Assembly (NCBI GenBank): GCA_017427485.1
Contig: JAFRSR010000434.1
Span: 1 to 50,271 of the forward strand
Origin: Kiritimatiellia bacterium
Lineage (GTDB): Bacteria > Verrucomicrobiota > Kiritimatiellia > RFP12 > UBA1067
Length of the DNA: 50,271 bases
Direction of reading: 5' to 3'
A program made the translations under genes and the position numbers. This document shows positions 35,907 through 43,064 of the stretch, in pieces (positions within the stretch are counted from its first letter, which is position 1; each line of letters begins with the position of its first letter). Below the pieces are notes generated by a model. The model was not told the origin of the DNA, did not search any database, and saw only the letters and a list, made by a program, of their open reading frames with translations.

Positions 35907-37033
35907 AAAAGGTAGCGATAGTTGGCGTTGAAGGCTCAGGCAAGACGGTAATGCTGGCCGTGCTGGGGGCGTTGTATTCTCAGCCAGACGAGAACGGGCT
36001 TTATCTTGAACCGCAGGATTCCGGAACTCTCTCATACGTGCGAAGGGTGTGCGGACGATTGCAAGGTGGCCAATGGCCAAGCGCGACGGAGACGGATTGC
36101 GCGTTCGGTCTGAAATGGCTCTTGCGGAGGCAGTCTCCGAAATCGCGCAGGTCAAAGGTCGTGTGCGAGGTGTCGTGCCTTGATTTTGCGGGTGAGGTTT
36201 ACCGGGCGGCTTTCTCTGACGGCTCTAAGATGGGCGTGGCGTCGCAGGTGGAAGAGCTCAAGGATTACTTGCGCAAAGCGGACACCATCATCTTGCTTCT
36301 GAACTTGCGAGATTCTGTTACTCGTGGGACAGGGGATCAGCGAGCGGTTGATGCGGAGTACTCGGCGCTGAAGATGCTGAAGTTCGTGCTGGAACCGGAG
36401 GATGGTGCCCAGCGGCTGCCACGCGTTCTCCTTGCGCTCAGCCAGGCGGACGCCTATTCTTCCACGATAGAGGCGTGCGGAGGCCCTGGTGAGACTTTGA
36501 GGAAGTATCTTTCTCTCGTCGCCAGCAGCTTCGGATATCTTGACGTGATGGCCGTGAATTCGTGTGGCACGACGATTGATGACAATGGGAAAAACGTCCC
36601 GGACCGTAACCTTTCGCTTGCCGGGCTGAAGCCGATGGTTGACTGGATGCTGCACGCTCCGACGGATTGGCGGAACGGCTGGAGATCTTGCGTCGGTTGC
36701 GGAAAGGGTGCGTTGCAGGCCATATCCTCAGTGAATTGGCGAGGTCTCTGCACCTCTCCCGTGACTTTTACGGTGCTGGTAGCACTTGTCGCAGGTGCAA
36801 TTATTGTGGGACTTACAGTCTTGACATTCAAGCTTGAAGGGACTCTCCAGCATTGCGTGGCTTATGGGGCTCTTATTGCGATGTATTGCGGGGGGATGAA
36901 CCATCTTAACAATGAAGAGCCAAAAGAGAAAAAGTCGGCAAAATGGATCATGTGGATGGCCGCCGTAATTGTCTTGATAGCGCCGCTCTGGGTTACTCTC
37001 CTATCACATTTTATTGCTTGGGTCTTCCTGTGA
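35903..37033 (+). CDS. GTPase-like protein 3 with C-terminal TM segments
   Basis: A 376-residue protein. The shared domain carries GVEGSGKT (8-15), KGxWP replaced by QGGQWPSAT, LDFAGE, LSQAD and VNSCG. It is the most divergent paralog at the G5 and C-terminal region. After about residue 250 there are around three TM helices (SPVTFTVLVALVAGAIIVGL, VAYGALIAMYCGGMNHLN, WIMWMAAVIVLIAPLWVTLL) and no soluble effector domain. It may be a membrane-bound switch without an output domain of its own. The ATG overlaps the previous stop (ATGA at 35903) and the next gene begins 12 bases later, so these are probably translated from one message. Confidence 0.85.
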   Translation: MKKVAIVGVEGSGKTVMLAVLGALYSQPDENGLYLEPQDSGTLSYVRRVCGRLQGGQWPSATETDCAFGLKWLLRRQSPKSRRSKVVCEVSCLDFAGEVYRAAFSDGSKMGVASQVEELKDYLRKADTIILLLNLRDSVTRGTGDQRAVDAEYSALKMLKFVLEPEDGAQRLPRVLLALSQADAYSSTIEACGGPGETLRKYLSLVASSFGYLDVMAVNSCGTTIDDNGKNVPDRNLSLAGLKPMVDWMLHAPTDWRNGWRSCVGCGKGALQAISSVNWRGLCTSPVTFTVLVALVAGAIIVGLTVLTFKLEGTLQHCVAYGALIAMYCGGMNHLNNEEPKEKKSAKWIMWMAAVIVLIAPLWVTLLSHFIAWVFL

Positions 37034-37045
37034 GGTGTCTCAGTT

Positions 37046-38662
37046 ATGAAGAAAGTCGCGATAGTTGGCGTTGAAGGTTCCGGCAAGACGGTGATGCTTG
37101 CCGGGCTGGGCGATTTGTACACGTATCCTGACGAGAAAGGGTATTTCCTCGCGCCGAAGAACTTCGGGACGGCGGCGTACGTGGCCGAGAAGATCGAGCG
37201 CATGCGCAAGGGCGAGTGGCCGGTAGCCACGGCGGGCGATGAGATGCAGGGGCTCGACTGGACGCTGAAGCGGCGCAAGACGGGCGTGAAGGGGCGCCCT
37301 GAGAGCGTCTGCGAAGTGTCGTTCCTCGATTTCGCGGGCGAGGTCTACCGCGCGGCATACGGCATCTCCGGCGCTGACGATGCCTCGCTGAAGGAGCAGG
37401 CGGAGGAATTGAAGCAGTACGTGTGTGGGGCAGATGAACTGATCGTGCTCATCAACCTGCGCGACGTGATCACGAACGGACTCCGCGACAAGCGCGTGCA
37501 GGAGGCGATGTGGATCACGAAGTCGATCCTCGATACGGCAATCGGGGACAACGCCGGCAAGGACGCACCTCGTGCGGCGATCGTGCTCTCGCAGGCGGAC
37601 AGTTACGCGGAGACGATCAAGTCATGCGGTGGCGCGCAAGGCGTGTTGGAGAAGTATCTGCCGCATGTGGCCAACGATTACGGATGGCTGGATGTCTTTG
37701 CGGCGAATGCGGTGGACAAGACGGAACTAGACGGTGACGGCAACGTAGTTCCGGCGGCGGATTTCACGACGCAAGGGCTCTTGCCGATCCTGGCGTGGAT
37801 TCATGGTGAAGAGGTGTCAGACGGCGGTCGCGGGGCGACCGCCCTACCGGACGATGGTAGGGCGCAGAGTCCAGCCGCGCTGCAACGTGACAACGGCACA
37901 GGCGCACCCGGAGTGTGCGCCCTACCAGGTGGTGTGGAATTGTCGCGGGCAAGTGAAGCCGCCAACGCTCACGGCAAGGTTCATCTCTGGGAAGACGGCC
38001 CGTACTGGGCCGAGACGAACATCGGCGCGGAAGAACCGTGGGAGTCAGGCTATTACTTCTGGTGGGGCGACACTGTCGGCTATCGTCGCGCGAAGGTAAA
38101 CGTATCTGGGTGGCTCAATCGTTTGTTTTCTCCTGGCGAAGTCTGGGCGGCAAGTGACGGGTCAGCGTCGAAATGCTCGTTTAAAATCGATAATACACCA
38201 ACTAGCGACAAGGACTTCACGACTCTAGAGCGCGAGGGTTGGACTAATAGAGGTTCTGTCCTAGTGCCGAACCATGATGCTGCGCATGTGAAGTGGGGAG
38301 GGGGGTGGCGTATGCCTACGGAACAGGAACTGAGTGATCTTTGCGAAAGGTGTGACTGGACTTGGACGACAATGCACGGCGTGAAAGGTTGTGTTGTACG
38401 CGGCAGAGGCGATTACTCCTCCGCAAGCATCTTTCTTCCTGCCGCTGGTCATGGCGAAGGGACTTCGCTCTACGGTGACGGCTCGGACGGCTGGTACAGT
38501 TCGTCCATCGGTGCGGTGACGACTAATCTCCCCCTCTTGGCCTGGCCCTACAAACATGGCGTCGTGGTTGGTCTTTGCGTCGATTCTTCGGGAGGCAAGA
38601 ATTTTATATTTCCCCGCCACTACGGGATATCCGTTCGTCCCGTCCAAGGGTTCACCAAATAG
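37046..38662 (+). CDS. GTPase-like protein 4 fused to a FISUMP/DUF1566-type C-terminal domain
   Basis: A 538-residue protein. The shared domain (GVEGSGKT, LDFAGE, LSQAD, FAANAVDK) is nearly the same at DNA level as the first GTPase gene over about 750 bases, so the two arose by recent duplication. At about residue 255 similarity stops. The linker is made of translated palindromic repeats (VSDGGRGATALPDDGRAQSP, DNGTGAPGVCALPGG). The C-terminus (HLWEDGPYWAETNIGAEEPW, WRMPTEQELSDLCERCDWTW, IFLPAAGHGEG, YGISVRPVQG) is a C-type-lectin-like FISUMP/DUF1566 domain, otherwise common in Fibrobacter and Bacteroidetes surface proteins. Here it lacks a leader, so it is probably cytosolic, perhaps as a ligand-binding module. 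Confidence 0.87.
   Translation: MKKVAIVGVEGSGKTVMLAGLGDLYTYPDEKGYFLAPKNFGTAAYVAEKIERMRKGEWPVATAGDEMQGLDWTLKRRKTGVKGRPESVCEVSFLDFAGEVYRAAYGISGADDASLKEQAEELKQYVCGADELIVLINLRDVITNGLRDKRVQEAMWITKSILDTAIGDNAGKDAPRAAIVLSQADSYAETIKSCGGAQGVLEKYLPHVANDYGWLDVFAANAVDKTELDGDGNVVPAADFTTQGLLPILAWIHGEEVSDGGRGATALPDDGRAQSPAALQRDNGTGAPGVCALPGGVELSRASEAANAHGKVHLWEDGPYWAETNIGAEEPWESGYYFWWGDTVGYRRAKVNVSGWLNRLFSPGEVWAASDGSASKCSFKIDNTPTSDKDFTTLEREGWTNRGSVLVPNHDAAHVKWGGGWRMPTEQELSDLCERCDWTWTTMHGVKGCVVRGRGDYSSASIFLPAAGHGEGTSLYGDGSDGWYSSSIGAVTTNLPLLAWPYKHGVVVGLCVDSSGGKNFIFPRHYGISVRPVQGFTK
37823..37926. repeat. Two GGTAGGG palindromes forming the linker of GTPase-like protein 4
   Basis: GGCGGTCG/CGACCGCC (37823-37830 and 37836-37843) is followed by CTACC. 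The second has outer arms GGTAGGGCGCA (37856-37866) and TGCGCCCTACC (37916-37926). Both lie exactly at the junction of the shared domain and the new C-terminus. Confidence 0.82.
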
Positions 38663-38707
38663 CGAGCGGAGCGAGCGCATCCAATTCTTCAATCCTTTAA
38701 TTCTTTG

Positions 38708-38977
38708 ATGAAAACGCTTCTCTACATCTACGGCATCATGAGCCTTGTCACGTTGATCGCGTACGCGATCGACAAGGACGCGGCCGTGCGCGGGAAGTGG
38801 CGAATACAGGAGATGGCGCTGCACGCGCTGGAGCTTGGCTGTGGATGGCCGGGAGCGTGGCTCGCCCAGCGGCTTTTCCGCCACAAGTCGTCGAAGAAGT
38901 CATATCAGGTGGTGTACTGGTTCATGGTGGCGCTGAACCTCGGCGCAGTCTGGTACTTGCGCGACAAATGGATGTGA
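38708..38977 (+). CDS. DUF1294 family membrane protein
   Basis: An 89-residue protein starting at ATG 38708 (a TTG lies just before). It has two TM helices (LLYIYGIMSLVTLIAYAID and YQVVYWFMVALNLGAVWYLR) joined by the DUF1294 signature (GCGWPGAWLAQRLFRHKSSK). No ribosome site is obvious. DUF1294 proteins have no settled function; some relatives are fused to a nucleic-acid-binding cold-shock domain, which is absent here. It lies 45 bases after GTPase-like protein 4 and seven bases before the second helicase. Confidence 0.8.
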   Translation: MKTLLYIYGIMSLVTLIAYAIDKDAAVRGKWRIQEMALHALELGCGWPGAWLAQRLFRHKSSKKSYQVVYWFMVALNLGAVWYLRDKWM

Positions 38978-38984
38978 GGCGAGC

Positions 38985-41738
38985 ATGAGCGAACTTGAAA
39001 GATTACTGAGACAGCCGTCGTCCGTGCCTGTAGGGGACGAGACTCTCCGCAAGTTGCAGTTCTATCGCATGGCGGTAGAGCTTGAACAGCTGAAGGAACC
39101 TGCTGCGAGGGTTTGGTTTGATATGCCTTGGCGGGAATCGGAAGCAGGGATGCTTCTGGTGCGATATGCTGACAACGAAGATTTCGTCAACGCATGCATA
39201 CAAGACCGCCAGAATAAGTTCCCGCAGGACGTGTCGGTGGGGCTGTTCGTGAGAAACGGCGACGAGGAACATCCTCTGTTGCTTTGCGTACATGCTTATG
39301 CCGACATCCAGGACGACGACCCTGCGGATCCAGAATGCGAACTTTCATGTCCATTGTCGGATTTCATCGTCAATCCATCGGCGGCCAGCGACATGGAGCT
39401 GGAGGAAGAACAGGTTGATGCGCTGAATGCATATCTTCATGAAGGGGTGCCGGCATCTGGCGGTCTAGGCCAAAAGTTGATTGAATTGCTGGGGGAGGGC
39501 GTTTCGATCGTGAAGACGCTCAAGGTGGCACTCTCGTCCAGGAATCCATCGCTTTCCCAGCTTGTGTCCGAACTGAGGGCACTTGGAAAAGAAGCGCGTC
39601 TCGCGGGGAATATTGCCGACTTCCTCGAGAACCGCTCATTCGAGAACGGTCTCGAGGTGTTCGATCCTGACGAGCTTGTGCCCCTGACAGAAATGGACGA
39701 CGCCCAGAGAACTGCCGTAGCCATGGCGCTCGGAAATAAGGTTTCCGTCGTTACAGGGCCGCCAGGATGCGGCAAGACGCAGGTGATCCTCAACCTGCTG
39801 GCGAACGCGATTCTCAAGGGGAAGTCCGTGCTCGTGGCCAGCAAGAACAACAAGGCCGTCGACAACGTTCTGGATCGGCTGAACGGCCTGCCTGGACTGG
39901 AGTATTTCGGTGTGCGATTCGGTTCGCGCACAGTGAAAAACGCACAGACCCTGCCGCGACTGCAGTCGCTTCTGGAACTTGCGCAAATGGACAACGCGCG
40001 GCGGCAGCGCGCACTGGCAGACCAGGGGAGCGCCAGAAACCGCCATGCGCAGGCCTGCTCCAAGCTGAAGGCAGCACGGCGGTTGATTGCGAGGCGGGAA
40101 GAGCTCAACGGCGTTCTGCCAATTCGGGAGCGGACGCTCGCCGTGTCGCAGCAAGCCCTCACGGACACGCGCGGGCGAGGCGATGCCGAGATGGCGGCGT
40201 TTCTGGCGGAAAATGCGCCGCTGCGCGTGTTCGACCGTTATGGTGGCGATCAGCTCGACATGCTGGCGAACGCCTTCCGTGCAAGGCGGAACGGCTTCGC
40301 CGGGAGATACTCGGGGCTGGGGAGGATATGGATTGACTGGTTCACCAAACGTCGGCATGCCGCCGAGGCGATCGGTCACGTGCTTGCCTTCCCGGCGGAC
40401 GTCCGCCGCCTTGTGGAGGACCGCGTGGGAAGGTACGCGGCGGAAGAGATGAAGTCCGGCAAAGACATTTCGGACTACTACCGCGGGGTGGACCAGGTTC
40501 TGGCGGACGGCGAGGCGTATTTGCGCGAACGCGCCGACCTTGAGTCGCGGATTGAGGACGACATCGCACATGCCAAGGAACGTGTAGACTCCGCCGAGAA
40601 AGCGCTTGAAGACTGCCGCAATGAGTTGAAGGAGATCGCCGAGCGAAAGCCGGACGCCATGTTGGCCGACGCGCAAAAGGACATTCGCGGCAATGCCGTT
40701 GGATATGTTGCGGCTGACCTGGCCGTGCGTCTTTCCCAACCAGGCACGGCGTTGGCAGTTTCCTCGTTCAAGAACTACGTGACTAACGGTATGCTGTGGC
40801 AACGGGAAGCCATTGATGTGACGCGCAATTTCCTGAAGGCGTGTCCTCTCATCGCAATTACAAGCCTTTCCGCGAAGGGCGCACTTCCGCTGACATCCGG
40901 ACTGGTGGACATGTTGGTCATCGACGAAGCGTCCCAGTGCGACGTGGCGTCTGCCTTGCCTCTCATGTTCCGCGCGCGGCAGGTTGTCGTCATCGGCGAT
41001 CCCAAGCAGCTGAGGCACATCTCCGCGTTGAAGGACGAGGAAGAGATAGCCATCAAGAAGCATCTGAGGATTCAGTCCCCATGGACGCAGTACGCGGCAA
41101 CGTCGCTCTGGGATCGGTGCCACGACTGGCTGACGCATGCGAGAGGACGGAACAAACCGATGATGTTGAACGGACACTATCGCTGCCACCCGCAGATTAT
41201 TGGATACTCGAACAATTTCTTCTACCGCGAACTGGGAGGTCTGGACGTTCGTACCGGGACGTTCGCCCATCCGATCAAGGAACAGGGCTGCTTCTGGGTC
41301 GACGTGAATGGGCGACAGGTCTCGAACCGCATCAACGCAAACGCCGAAGAGGTGCGTGCGGCTATCGCAAAGGCCGTTGAACTTGCGAAGGCCGACAAGG
41401 ACATATCCATCGGGATCGTGACGCCATTCAAGGCGCAGGCAGAACGTCTGCACCATGCCATACCGAAGGAATTCGCCTCGCGCATTACGGCGTCGACCGT
41501 CCACAAGTTCCAAGGAGACGAGCGCGACGTCATGATCTACAGCCTTGTAGTCACGGGCAACTCTCCGGCTTCTAAGATCAGGTGGGTGGACGAAGGCGCA
41601 CCCAACCTCGTGAACGTAGCTGTCACGCGCGCACGTCAGGCGCTATACGTGTTCGGCAATCGCACATACGTGCGTTCCCATTCGTCACCGGCGAAGCCAC
41701 TTGGCGCATTGCTGGCATATATTGAAAGTGTAAGGTGA
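38985..41738 (+). CDS. SF1 DNA2/NAM7-type helicase
   Basis: A 917-residue protein starting at ATG 38985. The first 240 residues are unassigned. Then come Q-motif-like LTEMDDAQRTAVAMALGNKV, Walker A GPPGCGKTQ, motif Ia VLVASKNNKAVDNVLDRL, a helical insertion of about 250 residues (coiled-coil around DDIAHAKERVDSAEKALEDC), Walker B MLVIDEASQCDVASALPL, motif III VVIGDPKQLRHI, GHYRCHPQIIGYSNNFFY, STVHKFQGDERDVMI and VNVAVTRARQALYVFG. All helicase motifs are intact. Unlike the first helicase of this locus it has no nuclease or transglutaminase part. Proteins of this type occur in several defence islands. The direct repeat and micro-ORF that follow lie within 40 bases. Confidence 0.9.
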   Translation: MSELERLLRQPSSVPVGDETLRKLQFYRMAVELEQLKEPAARVWFDMPWRESEAGMLLVRYADNEDFVNACIQDRQNKFPQDVSVGLFVRNGDEEHPLLLCVHAYADIQDDDPADPECELSCPLSDFIVNPSAASDMELEEEQVDALNAYLHEGVPASGGLGQKLIELLGEGVSIVKTLKVALSSRNPSLSQLVSELRALGKEARLAGNIADFLENRSFENGLEVFDPDELVPLTEMDDAQRTAVAMALGNKVSVVTGPPGCGKTQVILNLLANAILKGKSVLVASKNNKAVDNVLDRLNGLPGLEYFGVRFGSRTVKNAQTLPRLQSLLELAQMDNARRQRALADQGSARNRHAQACSKLKAARRLIARREELNGVLPIRERTLAVSQQALTDTRGRGDAEMAAFLAENAPLRVFDRYGGDQLDMLANAFRARRNGFAGRYSGLGRIWIDWFTKRRHAAEAIGHVLAFPADVRRLVEDRVGRYAAEEMKSGKDISDYYRGVDQVLADGEAYLRERADLESRIEDDIAHAKERVDSAEKALEDCRNELKEIAERKPDAMLADAQKDIRGNAVGYVAADLAVRLSQPGTALAVSSFKNYVTNGMLWQREAIDVTRNFLKACPLIAITSLSAKGALPLTSGLVDMLVIDEASQCDVASALPLMFRARQVVVIGDPKQLRHISALKDEEEIAIKKHLRIQSPWTQYAATSLWDRCHDWLTHARGRNKPMMLNGHYRCHPQIIGYSNNFFYRELGGLDVRTGTFAHPIKEQGCFWVDVNGRQVSNRINANAEEVRAAIAKAVELAKADKDISIGIVTPFKAQAERLHHAIPKEFASRITASTVHKFQGDERDVMIYSLVVTGNSPASKIRWVDEGAPNLVNVAVTRARQALYVFGNRTYVRSHSSPAKPLGALLAYIESVR

Positions 41739-41745
41739 TATTTTC

Positions 41746-41778
41746 GATTTGTGAACAATGAGGATTTGTGAACAATGA
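41746..41778 (+). repeat. 17-base-period direct repeat before the micro-ORF
   Basis: GATTTGTGAACAATGA occurs twice (41746-41761 and 41763-41778). The second copy supplies the ATG of the micro-ORF at 41775. Confidence 0.8.
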
Positions 41779-41894
41779 ATATTCAACAGCAGATCGACGA
41801 GAAGCGCTACGCGGCCGATCTTGAGGCGGCGGGCGTCGCAGTGCTGAAGTACGGCATCGGCTTCAGTGGCAAGCGCGTGGAGCTGGCGAAATGA
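41775..41894 (+). CDS. 39-residue micro-ORF, C-terminal remnant of a DUF1703/PDDEXK_9-like protein
   Basis: It starts MNIQQQIDEKRYAADLEAAG and ends VLKYGIGFSGKRVELAK, with an ATGA overlap with the GTPase-like gene at 41891. The pattern (QI..KRYA.....G..V...GI.FS...R) resembles the C-terminal end of PDDEXK_9 nuclease-like domains, whose catalytic part is absent, so a decayed gene is likely. A shorter relative lies before the GTPase-like gene at 33936, which suggests that the GTPase gene and this piece were copied together. Confidence 0.6.
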   Translation: MNIQQQIDEKRYAADLEAAGVAVLKYGIGFSGKRVELAK

Positions 41895-43048
41895 AAAAAG
41901 TAGCAATAGTTGGCGTTGAAGGATCCGGCAAGACGGTGATGCTCGCCGGGCTGGGGGAACTTTACGCGCGGCCGGACGAGAACGGGTACTTCCTCGCTCC
42001 CAAGAACTTCCAGACCGCATCCTACGTGGCGGGGAAGATCGCACGCATGCGCCGCGGCGAGTGGCCGATGGCGACGGCAGAGGACGTGTTGCTGGGACTG
42101 GACTGGACGCTGCGTCGGCGTCAGGGCGATGGGGAGCGCCCGAGGGACGTATGCGAGGTTTCGTGCCTCGACTTCGCGGGGGAAGTGTACCGCTACGCGT
42201 TCGTGAGGGAAAACGCCACGCCTTCCGGCCTTATTGACGAGGTGGCGTCTCTCAAGGAGTACGTCCGTAACGCAGACGACCTGATCGTCCTCATCAACCT
42301 GCGCGACATCATTGTGCGGGGCGAGCACGATTCGCGCGTGCAGGAGGCGATGTGGATCACGAACGCGATACTCTCTTACGCACTTGACGATCCGTACGAC
42401 CACAGGCCGCCGCGCGCGGCAATCGTGCTCTCGCAGTCGGACAGCTACGCGGACACGATCCGCGCGTGCGGCGGGCCGAAGGGCGTGCTCGCCAAGTACC
42501 TTCCGTACGTGGCGAGTAACTACGACTGGCTGGACATCCTGGCGGTGAGCGCCGTGGACAGGACGGTCGTCGACGACAACGGCAACATGGTGCCTGCGCC
42601 GGATTTCCGCCCCACGCCTCTACGCATGATCATGGACTGGATCCGGTATGGACTTCACGAGTCCGAGCCCCCGCATGCGCCGCAACGGCGTCCCGCGCCG
42701 CCGGACAATCCGTCCCGGCGAATCCCCGCTGCGCCCTCCGCCGGCTTAGGGCAGTACTTCACGCTGCGCGGGCGGAAAAACCGCGCGCAATACTGGCGCT
42801 TCATCGGGTTCGTTTTTCTTGGCGCCATTGCGTCACTGGCGCTTGGAAACGAGGCAGGACTGGGGCTGTTCGTCATGGCCATGGCCTGGCCGTGCATCTC
42901 GAACGTTGTGCGCCGGCTCCACGATTTCAACCGAAGTGGATGGTGGTGGTGGCTCAGCTGCATTCAGCCCATAGGCTGGGTCGTTCCGATTTTTATCGGA
43001 TTGATACGCGGTACGCGCGGCGACAACGACTATGGCCCAGAACCATGA
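41891..43048 (+). CDS. GTPase-like protein 5 with C-terminal DUF805 membrane domain
   Basis: A 385-residue protein. The shared domain carries GVEGSGKT (8-15), MRRGEWPMAT, LDFAGE, LSQSD and VSAVD. A short Pro-rich linker (PPHAPQRRPAPPDNPSRR) leads to DUF805: YFTLRGRKNRAQYWRF, NVVRRLHDFNRSGWWWWL and RGTRGDNDYGPEP, with about three TM helices. DUF805 is a widespread inner-membrane domain of unknown role. The start overlaps the micro-ORF stop (ATGA). It ends 16 bases before glgB and is the last gene of the accessory locus. Confidence 0.88.
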   Translation: MKKVAIVGVEGSGKTVMLAGLGELYARPDENGYFLAPKNFQTASYVAGKIARMRRGEWPMATAEDVLLGLDWTLRRRQGDGERPRDVCEVSCLDFAGEVYRYAFVRENATPSGLIDEVASLKEYVRNADDLIVLINLRDIIVRGEHDSRVQEAMWITNAILSYALDDPYDHRPPRAAIVLSQSDSYADTIRACGGPKGVLAKYLPYVASNYDWLDILAVSAVDRTVVDDNGNMVPAPDFRPTPLRMIMDWIRYGLHESEPPHAPQRRPAPPDNPSRRIPAAPSAGLGQYFTLRGRKNRAQYWRFIGFVFLGAIASLALGNEAGLGLFVMAMAWPCISNVVRRLHDFNRSGWWWWLSCIQPIGWVVPIFIGLIRGTRGDNDYGPEP

Positions 43049-43064
43049 CAAGGAGACCTTGCTG

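Noticed and set aside
38000..38662. Possible target gene of a diversity-generating retroelement, because of the C-type-lectin-like fold
   Set aside because: No reverse transcriptase gene or template repeat is seen in the window. The domain fits FISUMP/DUF1566 better.
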